From Actinomycetota bacterium (lineage in GTDB: Bacteria > Actinomycetota > Geothermincolia > Geothermincolales > RBG-13-55-18): a DNA stretch of 64,000 nucleotides. The DNA lies in assembly GCA_014360685.1 (NCBI GenBank), contig JACIXB010000016.1:188263-252262 (forward strand), read 5' to 3'. The notes under the pieces were generated by a model, which was given only the letters and a program-made list of their open reading frames with translations, searched no databases and was not told the origin of the DNA. Both the position numbers and the translations under genes were made by a program. Positions 36,027 to 45,824 of the stretch are shown piece by piece (the first letter of the stretch is position 1; each line of letters starts with the position of its first letter).

Positions 36027-37322
36027 ATGACCAGGGTAGTGGTGGCCCCGGTAGTGGAGGGGGATATCGAGGGGGCCCTGGAGGAGATATTCCGTCCTTT
36101 CGGGGGCGCGGAGGCCGTTCTGGGCGGGAGACGCGAGGCCTTCATCAAGGTCAACGCCGTGGACTTCAAGCCTTACTGCCACACGGATCCCCGGGCGGTG
36201 AAGGCCATGGCCGGTATTCTCTACCGCGCGGGCGCCTCCAGGGTATACGTGATGGACAATTGCACGCAGGGCAACTTCACCCGCCTGGTTTTCCGGGTCA
36301 GCGGCCTGGAGAGGGCGGCACGGGAAGCGGGGGCCATACCCCTCTACTTGGACGAGGGCCGGCAGGTGGAGGTGACCCTTCCCACCCTGGGATACAAGGT
36401 CCACGTCTCCCGGTGGGTCAAGGAGAGGCTTATGGAGGGGAGGGACGAGAACCTCTACCTCTCCCTTCCCAAGCTGAAGACCCACTCCATGGCCACGGTC
36501 ACCCTGGGAGTCAAGAACCAGTTCGGGTTGATCATGCAGGCCGACCGGATCCGGGATCACAACTGGAACCTGCACCGCAAGTTCGCCGACATCTTCATGC
36601 TCGTCAGGCCGCACTTCACGGTCATCGAGGGCCTGCACGCCATGAACCACGGACATTACTCCCCCGAGGGGCTGGCCGAGGAATGCGTGGAGGAACTGGG
36701 GGTGTTCATCGGCGGAGAGGATACACTGGCCGTGGACGCCGTGGGGGCTGACCTGCTGGGCATCGACCCCCGCGAGGTGGAACACCTCAAGCTGGCCGCG
36801 GAGGAGGGGCAGGGGTGCATCGACCTGGAAAGCATAGAAGTGATCGGGGACCGGGAGCCCTTCCGGCGCCGGTACACCCCGGAGCTCCTTCCCGTCTTTC
36901 CCCCGGACGTGCGTATCCTGGAGGGATCGGAGAGATGCTGCCGGGAGGGCTGCAACCTGAACACGCGCATGTTGTTGCAGATGCTCCACGTGGACTTCCG
37001 GGGCCGGGGGGGCTTCACCATCTGCATGGGCAAGGGGTGGGAGGAAAAAGAACTGGAAGCCGTGGAGGGCCCGGTGCTGGTGGTGGGAGATTGCGCCGCC
37101 GAGGAGGCCTACCCCGTGCTTCTGCGCAGGCTCGGGAAAGGAAGGGTGCGCCTTTCACCGGGATGCAACGATTTGAGGTCGGTGCTGGCCAACCTCGCTC
37201 CCCTCATGGGGATACACCCTGTCCGCATGGTGCCGCTCCCGGTATGGGAATCCACATGGCTCCTGGCCAAGGCCGTGCTCCACCGCAGCACGGCCCGCGT
37301 CCCGCCCCTGTGGGCCAGGTAG
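36027..37322 (+). CDS. DUF362 family protein without ferredoxin domain
   Basis: This is 431 residues. The core has the DUF362 pattern: FIKVNAV, HTDPRAVKA, LPKLKTHSMATVTLGVKNQFG and later GEDTLAVDAVGADLLG. A C-terminal extension of about 120 residues contains cysteine motifs (CCREGCNLN, TICMGKG, VVGDCAAEEA) that may bind a metal or cluster. The function of the family is not established. The second DUF362 gene at 47581 carries a ferredoxin domain instead, and the two could be functionally related. ATG 36027 follows AAAGGAGG. Confidence 0.8.
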   Translation: MTRVVVAPVVEGDIEGALEEIFRPFGGAEAVLGGRREAFIKVNAVDFKPYCHTDPRAVKAMAGILYRAGASRVYVMDNCTQGNFTRLVFRVSGLERAAREAGAIPLYLDEGRQVEVTLPTLGYKVHVSRWVKERLMEGRDENLYLSLPKLKTHSMATVTLGVKNQFGLIMQADRIRDHNWNLHRKFADIFMLVRPHFTVIEGLHAMNHGHYSPEGLAEECVEELGVFIGGEDTLAVDAVGADLLGIDPREVEHLKLAAEEGQGCIDLESIEVIGDREPFRRRYTPELLPVFPPDVRILEGSERCCREGCNLNTRMLLQMLHVDFRGRGGFTICMGKGWEEKELEAVEGPVLVVGDCAAEEAYPVLLRRLGKGRVRLSPGCNDLRSVLANLAPLMGIHPVRMVPLPVWESTWLLAKAVLHRSTARVPPLWAR

Positions 37323-37607
37323 AAAACCGACCCCTGAGGGTGTCGGCAAGCGGAGTCCGGTCACGGGGTGAGCGGCGAAAACCGGGTGAAGGCGGAGAGC
37401 CCGCATGGTATTAATTGGTAAATATCCTTTGGACGCCGTGGGGTGGGGTCATGAATCCCGCTCGCGGTGGGCGGAGGACTCCGGGAGCCTTGTCCGGAGG
37501 TCACCGGCGGGGAGGGATTGGAGGGAGAGGTCAAAACCGGGAGCGGGGGCGGCGGCGTTCAGTTCCGTGCGCTCCTCGCCGAGCGGTTTGCCTTGGAGCC
37601 TTTGAGC

Positions 37608-38861
37608 ATGCGAGCGGAGGGAGCCGGTTTGAGGCCCAAGGTCGTCACCCGTAGGGAATGCGACATGCCGCGGCGTTCGGAGACCGTGGAGGACATCGAC
37701 CCGCGACGCCGCGGCAGGTATCCCGTCATCTTCGTACCCGGATTCCTGCGCCTGTACGTCTTCTCCGCGGCCCTGCGGCGTCGCCTGCGTAACCTGGATT
37801 TCGCGGTATACACTTTACGCATGCCCAATTTCAATTCCGGGGACATACGCTGGAGCGCCAGGATGCTCCTGGATAAAGTGGACGAGATCCGCGTTCTTTC
37901 CGGCGCGGAGAAGGTGGCCCTGATCGGGCAGGGCCTGGGTGGCCTGGCGGCCAGGTTCATGGTGGAAGGGTTGGGTGGGGCCGAATTCCTGTACCGCCTG
38001 GTCATGTTGGGTACCCCCAACCGGGGCTCCCTGACCTTCTACCTCTTTTTCCCCTTCAAGGCCGCCCGGCAGATGCTCCCCCGCAGCACCTTCCTGGGGA
38101 ACCTCGCCGAGGCCTACCTGGAGACATGGGGAGAGGAAGGCCCTCCCTACTGGTCCATATGCACTCCCCTGGACGCGGCGGTGGTGCCCTGGACGGGCTG
38201 CCTCCTGGAGGGGGCGGAGAACCTCCGCCTGGGGTGGCCCTGCACCCATATGGGGATGGTGCGCTCCCGGGCGGTGGCCGCGCTGCTCTCCAGACTCCTG
38301 GAGGGGGAGGCTGACCGGGAAGAGCGCCGACGCGCGGAGGAGGACCAGGTCGCATTGCGGGACCTTAACCGGGTCCTGGACGAGGATCCCCTCAACGACG
38401 CCGCGCTGTTGCGCCGCGCCAAGACGCTCATGAAGTGGGGGTATTACACCGCCGCCCTGCGGGATCTCAAGCGGCTGGTCAAGTTGAGGCCCGACCTTTC
38501 GGAAACCTATATCCTCGCCGGAAGGGCCTACAGGAACAAGATCCAGTACGACGACAACCCCCTGTACAGCCAGGCCATAAGGAATTACTCCCGGGCCATA
38601 AGCCTGGAGCCGGGCTCGGCGGAGGCCTATTTCGAGAGGGGGATATGTTACGCCTTACTCAATGCCTGGACCGAGGCGGTGGACGACTGGGACCGTGCCC
38701 TCATCCTCAACCGCGATTATTACCCCGCCTACCTGGCGCGAGGACTGGCCCGGAAGAAGAAGGGGGACGTGAGCGGTGCGGAAGAAGATTTCCGGGAGGT
38801 ACTGCGCATAAACCCCGGTGACCGGGACGCTTCCCGCTTTCTATCCGAACTTTCGGGCTGA
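37608..38861 (+). CDS. Lipase-like alpha/beta hydrolase with TPR tail, nucleophile missing
   Basis: This protein of about 417 residues has an N-terminal lipase-like region (VIFVPGF, VYTLRMPNF, then MLGTPNRGS and a THMGMVRS histidine). A C-terminal set of TPR-like repeats follows from about residue 270. At the nucleophile elbow it reads IGQGLGG where active enzymes have GHSxGG, so the catalytic serine is glycine. It is probably a pseudoenzyme used for binding or scaffolding. The start may be ATG 37608 or ATG 37665; neither has a strong ribosome site. Confidence 0.8.
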   Translation: MRAEGAGLRPKVVTRRECDMPRRSETVEDIDPRRRGRYPVIFVPGFLRLYVFSAALRRRLRNLDFAVYTLRMPNFNSGDIRWSARMLLDKVDEIRVLSGAEKVALIGQGLGGLAARFMVEGLGGAEFLYRLVMLGTPNRGSLTFYLFFPFKAARQMLPRSTFLGNLAEAYLETWGEEGPPYWSICTPLDAAVVPWTGCLLEGAENLRLGWPCTHMGMVRSRAVAALLSRLLEGEADREERRRAEEDQVALRDLNRVLDEDPLNDAALLRRAKTLMKWGYYTAALRDLKRLVKLRPDLSETYILAGRAYRNKIQYDDNPLYSQAIRNYSRAISLEPGSAEAYFERGICYALLNAWTEAVDDWDRALILNRDYYPAYLARGLARKKKGDVSGAEEDFREVLRINPGDRDASRFLSELSG

Positions 38862-38973
38862 GGGATTCAAGGTCTCCCTATCCTCCTTCCCGTGGGAATC
38901 CGCGCTCAAGGTTTGACCTTGTGACCGTCGAATAAGCATTACGAGAAACGGGAAAGGAGGCGTTGCCGTCCTC

Positions 38974-41202
38974 ATGGAGGGATATTCATCCGGGGAATAC
39001 CGCATCCTGTGCCGGACCAGACCCACGCCGCGCGCGCTCAAAGCTTGTCCCGTTCTTCTCCTGGCGGCCGTTCTCCTTCTCTCCCTCGTCCTCCCGCCGG
39101 GAACGAGAACGGCGAGGGCGGGGAGCCTCAGCGGGTGGAAATTCTGCATCGACCCCGGCCACGGGGGCAGCGATCCGGGAGCCGTGGGCCCCACCGGGCT
39201 CCAGGAGAAGGAGGTCAACCTCAAGGTGGCCCTCAAGCTACGGGACCTCCTGGCGGCCGAAGGGGCGGAGGTGCTCATGACCCGGGAGAGCGACGTATCG
39301 GTGAGCATCACCCAGCGCTGGCAGATGGCCAATTCCTGGGGGGCGGACCGCTTTATCAGCGTACACCACAATTCAGTGAGTGACAGTGACGTTAACTACA
39401 CGATCACCCTGGTCTCCAAACAGGCCAGCCAGGAGTCGCTGGCCCTGGCCAACGCGGTGCAGGCCGAACTGGTGGCGGAACTGGGTCTCCCCAACAACGG
39501 GGTGTGGTTGGTGGATTACTGCGGGGTGCTCAACAACACCACCATGCCCGCCATCCTCACCGAGGCCTCTTTCATCTCCAATCCTCGGGAGGAGCAGCTC
39601 CTGAGGGACGACGCCTACCTGGCCCGCGAGGCCCAGGCCATATTCCGCGGCATACGGATGCCCTCCCGGGTGAGCTTTATCATGCCCCCCGAGAACCGCC
39701 CCAGCAGCGGAAGGGTGGCGGTTTCCCTCCAGCTGGTGGGCTTGGACAGCCTGCAGCGGGTGGACTTGCGTCTGGACGGCCAGTTGGTGGGAAGCCGCAA
39801 CGCGCCTCCCTTCGACTTCACCGTGGATACCTCCGCCCTTGATGACGGCACCTACCGCTTGGCCGCGGACGCCTTCTACCTCAACGGTGGGTCGGCCGCC
39901 GTCTCCCGCGACCTGGTGGTGGCCAATTATGCCAAAAAATGGTATTTCGCCGAGGGGACCACCATGGATGGTTTCCAGGAGTGGCTTACCGTCCTCAACC
40001 CCAACCGGGAGGCGGTGGACTTCACCGTCTCCTACCACCTCGCAGACGGCGACACCGTGGCGCGCTCCTACCGGGCGGAGGCGGATGCCCGTGTCACCAT
40101 CCAAGTGGCGGAGGAGGTGGGCCGGGGCCGGGATCTGGGGATAAGCGTGGACTCGCCCCTGCCCCTGGTGGTGGAACGTCCCATGTACTTCCTCTACGAC
40201 GGAAAATGGGCCGGAGGCCACGTCTCTTCGGGGATCAGCAATCCGGCCAAGGAATGGTACTTCGCCGAGGGCTATACGGGACCCGGCTTCCAGGAGTACC
40301 TGTGCCTCCTGAACCCCGGGGCGGAGGATGCCCGGGTGGACGTGGAATACTATTGCCAGGGAGGCTTGTTGGCCGAGGAGAGCCTGGTGGTGCCGGCCGG
40401 CAAGCGCCGCACCCTGGACGTGAACCGAAGCGCGGGCTACGGCAACGAGATATCGGTAAAGGTGAGTTCCGACCGGGAAATAGTGGCCGAACGTCCCATG
40501 TACTTCCTCTACGCCGGAAAATGGGCCGGAGGCCACGTCTCCCCGGGGACCAGCCGACCCACGCAGACCTGGTACTTCGCCGAGGGCTATACGGGACCCG
40601 GCTTCCAGGAGTACCTGTGCCTGTATAACCCCAACGGGTACGTGAACCGCGCCACCATAACCTATCAGACCTCGGGAGGGATGAGCATCACCGATGAGGA
40701 ATACCTGCCGCCGTTTTCCCGCCGGACGGTGGATGTGAACCGCCGGGCGGGAAGCGGCCTGGAGCTATCCGTCATGGTGCAGGGCGACGGACCCCTGGTG
40801 GCCGAGAGGGCCATCTATCACGAGTACTCCCGTTGGTGCCGGGGAGGGGACGTGGCGGTGGGGGTAAAGTGGCCCTCGCGGCACTGGTACTTCGCCGAGG
40901 GATACACGGGATCGGGCTTCGAGAACTGGCTGTGCATACAGAACCCGTCCGAACAGGACCTCCAGGGGGAGGTGTGGATCTCCACCGAGAGCGGCGAGCT
41001 CCTTAAGGAGAAGGTCACCCTTCCCAAACGTGCCCGCACCACGCTGAACCTGAACTCCATGGTACCCTACCAGGAGGGTATATCCGTTTCCCTGCACGCC
41101 GATGGGGAGGTGGTGGCGGAGAGGCCCGTGTACTTCCGGTACTACAACGGCTGGGTGGGAGGGCACGTCTCCTGCGGCTACGCGCCGGGGATGAGGAAAT
41201 GA
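38974..41202 (+). CDS. N-acetylmuramoyl-L-alanine amidase with four WYFAEG repeats
   Basis: This 742-residue secreted protein has an N-terminal hydrophobic segment (ACPVLLLAAVLLLSLVLPPG) followed by a zinc amidase domain of the Amidase_3 type. Zinc and catalytic positions are DPGHGG, KEVNL, SVHHN and LTEASFISN. An Ig-like linker domain follows (about residues 240-315). Then come four repeats of about 105 residues that start WYFAEG[YT]T and continue GFQEYLCLxNP. They probably bind the cell surface. It should cleave peptidoglycan stem peptides from the glycan. GGAGG at 38956-38960 is 13 bases from ATG 38974. Two repeats share about 50 identical bases. Confidence 0.9.
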   Translation: MEGYSSGEYRILCRTRPTPRALKACPVLLLAAVLLLSLVLPPGTRTARAGSLSGWKFCIDPGHGGSDPGAVGPTGLQEKEVNLKVALKLRDLLAAEGAEVLMTRESDVSVSITQRWQMANSWGADRFISVHHNSVSDSDVNYTITLVSKQASQESLALANAVQAELVAELGLPNNGVWLVDYCGVLNNTTMPAILTEASFISNPREEQLLRDDAYLAREAQAIFRGIRMPSRVSFIMPPENRPSSGRVAVSLQLVGLDSLQRVDLRLDGQLVGSRNAPPFDFTVDTSALDDGTYRLAADAFYLNGGSAAVSRDLVVANYAKKWYFAEGTTMDGFQEWLTVLNPNREAVDFTVSYHLADGDTVARSYRAEADARVTIQVAEEVGRGRDLGISVDSPLPLVVERPMYFLYDGKWAGGHVSSGISNPAKEWYFAEGYTGPGFQEYLCLLNPGAEDARVDVEYYCQGGLLAEESLVVPAGKRRTLDVNRSAGYGNEISVKVSSDREIVAERPMYFLYAGKWAGGHVSPGTSRPTQTWYFAEGYTGPGFQEYLCLYNPNGYVNRATITYQTSGGMSITDEEYLPPFSRRTVDVNRRAGSGLELSVMVQGDGPLVAERAIYHEYSRWCRGGDVAVGVKWPSRHWYFAEGYTGSGFENWLCIQNPSEQDLQGEVWISTESGELLKEKVTLPKRARTTLNLNSMVPYQEGISVSLHADGEVVAERPVYFRYYNGWVGGHVSCGYAPGMRK

Positions 41203-41429
41203 CATGGAATGACGCGGCCGCAGGAGATTCGTGCGCCCGGGAGGAGAGAACAAGGGCAAGCTGGAGGGAGAAAGGGAAGGTGGAATGAAGCGCATCGGGG
41301 GAGGATGGGAAACGCCCGAAGGAGGTAAGGGGCGACAGGGGCGGGGAAAAAAGGTATGTCAGAACAAATGGTAGAATACTTACTCCGGAGGGAGATAAGA
41401 CAGGGTTGGACGGAATAGGCGAGGAGGTC

Positions 41430-42599
41430 ATGATGAAGGGAGCGGTGAGCAAGATACTTATCGTACTGGGGATCGTTCTCATCCTGGCGGCCATCCTCTG
41501 GTGGGCCATCGCCGTGAACGCCCTGGTGAAACTGCCCGACGACGTGGATATAGAGAACAAGTACGAGGGAGAGATGACCTGGTACGTCGACCCTCTGACC
41601 CACCAGCCGCTGGCCGAGGGAGAGGAGCAGAAGATGCCCCTCGTGGTGACCCAGAAGATCACCTCCCTCACCGAGGAGTTCGATTCCTCGGTGGGGCCCC
41701 TCCGGGAGTCCATAGAGCTTAACGTGGGAGGCATGGCCCAGCCGGCTCAGGAATTCGTCTATGTGCTGGACCGCAGGACCATGGAGAACGTGAAGGACGA
41801 CCGGGCTTATGCCTGGACTCCCGAGAACGTGGTCAACCGCGAGGGCACCTATTACCCGCTCTTCCCCTTCGACACCTCCAAGGACGAGACTTACTCGGTG
41901 TGGAAGAACGAGATAGGCGAGGGGGTGGAGACGGAGTTCGTCAGCGAGGAGGACAAGGAGGGGGTAACCGTCTACAACTTCAAGCTGGCTTTCCAGGACA
42001 AGGAGGTGGTCGAGGCCTACGTCAAGGGCATGGGCCTTCCCACCACCACCACCTTCGAGGAGATCAAGCCCTCGCTCAAGGCGGCGGGAGTGGATGTGGA
42101 CGCCTTCCTGGCTCTGGCCGTGCAGGCCATGCAACCCCAGGACCTGCAGGAACTACAAAAGGCTCTGCAAAACCCCATTTCCCTCAAGTACTACTGGACC
42201 ATGGAGCAGGAGCTCTCCGTGGAGCCCAAGACGGGCGTGCCGGTTGACGTGTACAAGGACGTGGAGACCCTGACCATGAAGGTGGACGCCGAGGCACTGG
42301 CCGGGCTGCAGCCCATCCTGGGCAAGTATGTTTCCGACCCCCGGCTGGGGCCGGCCATAACCCAGCTGGCCGCCCTGCAGGAAAAGCTGGGGGAGGCGCG
42401 TAAGATATTCTCCTACGAGTTCGCCTCCACGCAGGACACGGTGAAGGCCGGCATAGAGGACGCCAAGGACGGGGCGGGAAAGATAAACCTGGTAAAGGTG
42501 TACATCCCTTGGGCCCTGCTCATCGTGGGCGCCCTGATCCTCATCGTCGGCCTGCTCATGGGCGGAGGGCCGGCTCCGGAACAGGCGGCGGAGGAATAG
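41430..42599 (+). CDS. DUF3068-type (PorA-like) membrane protein
   Basis: This is a protein of about 389 residues. It has an N-terminal membrane anchor (ILIVLGIVLILAAILWW), an extracellular domain with PFDTSKDETYSVW and YYWTMEQELSVEPKTG, and a second membrane helix at the C-terminus (WALLIVGALILIVGLLMGG). The layout fits DUF3068, found mainly in Actinobacteria; its job is unknown. ATG 41430 (or 41433) follows GAGGAGG. An intrinsic terminator follows the gene. Confidence 0.8.
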   Translation: MMKGAVSKILIVLGIVLILAAILWWAIAVNALVKLPDDVDIENKYEGEMTWYVDPLTHQPLAEGEEQKMPLVVTQKITSLTEEFDSSVGPLRESIELNVGGMAQPAQEFVYVLDRRTMENVKDDRAYAWTPENVVNREGTYYPLFPFDTSKDETYSVWKNEIGEGVETEFVSEEDKEGVTVYNFKLAFQDKEVVEAYVKGMGLPTTTTFEEIKPSLKAAGVDVDAFLALAVQAMQPQDLQELQKALQNPISLKYYWTMEQELSVEPKTGVPVDVYKDVETLTMKVDAEALAGLQPILGKYVSDPRLGPAITQLAALQEKLGEARKIFSYEFASTQDTVKAGIEDAKDGAGKINLVKVYIPWALLIVGALILIVGLLMGGGPAPEQAAEE

Positions 42600-42637
42600 G
42601 CACGCGGGTAACCGACAGCCCGACCGGGAGATTCGGA

Positions 42638-42669
42638 CGCGGGAGGCCCAAGCCTCCCGCGTTCTATTT
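42638..42669 (+). terminator. Intrinsic terminator after the DUF3068 gene
   Basis: A perfect 10-bp stem, CGCGGGAGGC with GCCTCCCGCG and loop CCAA, is followed by TTCTATTT, 38 bases after the stop codon. Confidence 0.85.
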
Positions 42670-43052
42670 CCACCCCGAACCGGGTGGGGATGGCCGCGGG
42701 ATCCCGGCCGGTCCCGAGGCTTAGGAGGCAGGGAGACCACCCCACTCATCCCGGATGAGGCTCGTGAGTAGGGGAAGGCGGGGGCGATCCCTATCCCCCT
42801 GAACAGATAAGGCGCCGGCGACCTAAGCGTAGAGCCCGGGCCGGCGGGTTTAAACCGGAAGCCGGGGGCGATTGCCGGAAATAGGGCGCCGGGCGTCCTG
42901 GGCGGAGAGTCCAAGGGACGTGGAGGTGAGGATGGGGGAGGGTCGTTGTGCCCCGGGTGGGAGCATAGGATAATGTTGATGGAACATGTTTCGTCTTTCT
43001 TCCGGTTTGCCGGGTAACGGGAACCGGGAGGCATGCCGGGTAAGGAGCCGGA
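42670..43052. other. Intergenic region, no gene seen
   Basis: This is a spacer of about 380 bp before the small zinc-ribbon gene. No hairpin or gene is supported. GATAATGTTGATGG near 42969 contains TAATGT, a weak -10 candidate. Confidence 0.35.
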
Positions 43053-43385
43053 TTGGAGGAGCAGGACTCGGAGCGTCGCTGTCCGCTGTGCAACGCCCTC
43101 CTGGAGGAGATGCCCGAGGAGGGTTGTTTCCGCTGTCGCAAGTGCCTATCCCTCTCCCGCTTCCGGGGAGAGGAGCTCCTGGCCATGGACATCCCGGGAT
43201 ATTATCCGCGCCTGGAGGAGCTTCGCCGCCGCAACCTGGAGATCGTGACCCTTATCGAGGCCGAGGGGATGAAGGGGGAGTGGCGGGATATGCGCAGTAT
43301 AAGGAGCCTCCACGAGGAAAGGCAGAGGGTGCTCTCCGAGTACAGCTTCCTGAGCTATTTTCAGCAATTCGTGGACCGCTGGTAG
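43053..43385 (+). CDS. Small zinc-ribbon protein
   Basis: This 110-residue protein has a zinc-ribbon-like N-terminus (CPLC near residue 10, CFRCRKC near residue 25). A helical tail follows, rich in charged residues and ending in SFLSYFQQFVDRW. It may be a regulatory or adaptor protein. No family is recognised with certainty. The start is TTG 43053 behind TAAGGAG. It lies between a DUF3068 gene and an L,D-transpeptidase. Confidence 0.65.
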   Translation: MEEQDSERRCPLCNALLEEMPEEGCFRCRKCLSLSRFRGEELLAMDIPGYYPRLEELRRRNLEIVTLIEAEGMKGEWRDMRSIRSLHEERQRVLSEYSFLSYFQQFVDRW

Positions 43386-43568
43386 GCGGCGTCGGACGGC
43401 CGGCGCGGAGGAGGCTTTTTTCGGTACGGCCCGCATGCGGCCGGTCTCGCAAGGTCTCGCAAGGGATGAGGCCGCGGACCATGACCCGCCCCAGGGCCGG
43501 AGAAGGAACCCGGGCATGGGGAAGACCGTCATAAACCCGGTCAAACCAAAGGCAAGGAGGTGAAAAGG

Positions 43569-44765
43569 TTGACCAGGGAGAGGATGAGCAACTGGGAAAA
43601 ATTTCTCTCCTTCCTCAGGCCCAGGAGCGGAGTGGCCCGCTGGGCGCTGCTCGTCCTTTTGGTGATCGGCCTTTTTCTCCTGGCCGCCTCGACGGTGAGC
43701 GTCCTGGCCGACTCACGCCACAAAGGGGAGATGTTCCCCAATACCGTGGTGCTGGGGGTGGACGTGACCGGCATGACCCGGGAGGAGGCGTCGGCGAGGA
43801 TCCGCGACGAGGCCGTGTCTCCCCTCATGACCCCACTGACCTTGAGTTTCCGGGGGCGGAAATGGGTGATCGACCCCCAGGAGCTCAACCTGCACGTGGA
43901 CGTCGAAGCCCTGGTGGACATGGCCTACCGCGCGGGGTGGGAGAGATCGATCTTCGAGAGAGCGCTGCGCCGGGCATTCAACCGCCCTTTGGACATAAAC
44001 ATAGGGCTGGAATACTCGCTGGACCGGGATCTTTTGTCCGGGAAGCTGAATGCCATAGCCGCGGAGATATACTGCGAGGTGGCCAACGCTTCCCTGGATT
44101 TCGACTTCCAGACCGGAAAACTCACCTTCCACCCCTCCCGGGACGGCCTACGCATGGACGTGGAGGCCACCCTGCAGAGGGTGGAAGACGCCCTGCTCTC
44201 GCGGGAGCGGGTGGTGGAGCCGGTGGTGGCGGTGACCCCGCCTTCCTTAAAGAGCGAGGACGTGCAGACCGTCCTGGTGGTGGACATAATGGGCAATACC
44301 CTGAAGTGGTATAACAAGGACACCCTCATCAAGACCTATTACGTGGCCACGGGCCAACCCAAGTATCCCACCCCGCTGGGGAAGTTCTACATCATCCGCA
44401 AGGAAGCCAACCCGGTGTGGATAAACCCCAACGTGGAATGGTCCAAGAACATGCCTCCCCGCATCGAACCGGGACCCGACAACCCGCTGGGGGCCAGGGC
44501 CCTGGTGACCAGCGCTGCCGGGGGCACGGTTCTCATACACGGGACCAACAACCTGGTGCCCGGGCTATATTCCCACGGGTGCATCCGCATGGCCAACTGG
44601 GCCATAATCGAGCTCTTCGACCACGTGAGCGTGGGAACGCCGCTTTTCATCTGGACCTCCAGGCCGGTGCCGCAGCCGCCGCCGGAGGAAGGTCCGCCTC
44701 AAGGCCCGGAGAATCCGGGGCTGGGAAACACCGGGACTCCGGAAACCGGGGACTCCACGCCATGA
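43569..44765 (+). CDS. L,D-transpeptidase with PG-binding-type domain
   Basis: This protein of about 398 residues has an N-terminal signal anchor (WALLVLLVIGLFLLAAS). A peptidoglycan-binding-4-like domain follows (about residues 60-215), then a YkuD catalytic domain with HGTN and SHGCIRM carrying the catalytic cysteine. A proline-rich tail ends the protein. It should form 3-3 crosslinks in peptidoglycan or attach proteins to it. TTG 43569 has GGAGG eight bases upstream; GTG 43560 and ATG 43584 are alternatives. It is near other cell-wall genes (amidase, DUF3068). Confidence 0.9.
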   Translation: MTRERMSNWEKFLSFLRPRSGVARWALLVLLVIGLFLLAASTVSVLADSRHKGEMFPNTVVLGVDVTGMTREEASARIRDEAVSPLMTPLTLSFRGRKWVIDPQELNLHVDVEALVDMAYRAGWERSIFERALRRAFNRPLDINIGLEYSLDRDLLSGKLNAIAAEIYCEVANASLDFDFQTGKLTFHPSRDGLRMDVEATLQRVEDALLSRERVVEPVVAVTPPSLKSEDVQTVLVVDIMGNTLKWYNKDTLIKTYYVATGQPKYPTPLGKFYIIRKEANPVWINPNVEWSKNMPPRIEPGPDNPLGARALVTSAAGGTVLIHGTNNLVPGLYSHGCIRMANWAIIELFDHVSVGTPLFIWTSRPVPQPPPEEGPPQGPENPGLGNTGTPETGDSTP

Positions 44766-44820
44766 GGAATTGCGGGTTGGGGCCACGGGTCAGACTGGGG
44801 CGGGAAGGGAGCTGGCGGAT

Positions 44821-45804
44821 ATGCGCGTGGCGGTGGTGGGGGCCGGGGCCATGGGCAGCCTTGTGGCCCATATCCTGGCCGGCGCGGAGGTGGAGGTGGC
44901 CCTCTACGAGATCCGCGCGGAACGCCGGGCTACGCTGGCCTCCGATGGCCTCAGGCTGCGGGGAGTCCTGGAAGGGGAGAGCAAGCCACAGGTGCGCAGC
45001 CCCTCGGAGGGCGGTGAGCCCTTCGACGTCCTCATCCTGGCGGTCAAGGCCCATGCCGGTGGCGATGCCCTGCGGCCCCTCAGTCCCTTCGTGCACCGGG
45101 ACACTTTCTATCTCTCCCTTCAGGAGGGGAACGCGGGAGAGGGACTTGCGGAGCTGGTCGGGGAGGAGAGGGCCTGGACCGCGCTGGCCTGGGTCTCTGC
45201 CGCCGAGGCCGGGGGCGGGGCGGTGGAGGTGGAAGGCTGTCGTTCCCTGGTAATAGGACCCGCCGTGCCCCGGGAGGCGGTCGCCGTGCCCCCGGGCCTG
45301 GAGGCCCTCGTCGGGGCCCTGCGGGGAGGGTTCCCCGGTCACGTGGAGCTGGCAAAGGACACGTGCAGGGCCGTCTTCTCACGCCTGCTCTCCGCGGCTC
45401 CCGTAAGCGCCTTTTGTGCCCTTTGCGCCGAGAACCCGGGGAGCTTGAGGGGACGGGAGGAGGTGGACGGGTGGGTCCGGGAGGCATCCGGTGAGTGCTC
45501 GTTGGTGGCCGCCTCCGCGGGCCTGGAGGTGGAGGTTCCCGCGGATCCCTGGGAGGATGCGGTCTGGAACCGGTTGCCGCCTCCCATGTTGCGCGACGCG
45601 GTGGCCGGCCGGATCACGGAAAGGGATTACCTGACCGGTTTCCTGCTGCGCGAAGCAGGACGCCTCCGACTGAGAACCCCCTTGCTCAGCGCCCTGCACT
45701 CCCTCCTGGGGGAGGTGGAAAGCGGGGCACGGGTTCCCGGCGAGGTCCTACTCCGCGAACTGCGCCGGCGCGTGTCCGAGGAACGCGGGATGTCCCTCAT
45801 GTGA
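44821..45804 (+). CDS. Ketopantoate-reductase-like (ApbA/PanE) oxidoreductase
   Basis: This 327-residue NAD(P)-dependent enzyme has the Rossmann motif VVGAGAMGSLVAHIL at its N-terminus and an ILAVKAHA segment, the usual lysine-containing stretch of ketopantoate reductases. The C-terminal helical domain fits the family (length and WNRLPPPMLRD). The typical product is pantoate for coenzyme A, but the divergence leaves other 2-hydroxyacid substrates possible. ATG 44821 is chosen over ATG 44770 because the Rossmann fold starts right there. It overlaps no neighbour. Confidence 0.75.
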   Translation: MRVAVVGAGAMGSLVAHILAGAEVEVALYEIRAERRATLASDGLRLRGVLEGESKPQVRSPSEGGEPFDVLILAVKAHAGGDALRPLSPFVHRDTFYLSLQEGNAGEGLAELVGEERAWTALAWVSAAEAGGGAVEVEGCRSLVIGPAVPREAVAVPPGLEALVGALRGGFPGHVELAKDTCRAVFSRLLSAAPVSAFCALCAENPGSLRGREEVDGWVREASGECSLVAASAGLEVEVPADPWEDAVWNRLPPPMLRDAVAGRITERDYLTGFLLREAGRLRLRTPLLSALHSLLGEVESGARVPGEVLLRELRRRVSEERGMSLM

Positions 45805-45824
45805 AGGGCGGGAACGGCGGCCGG

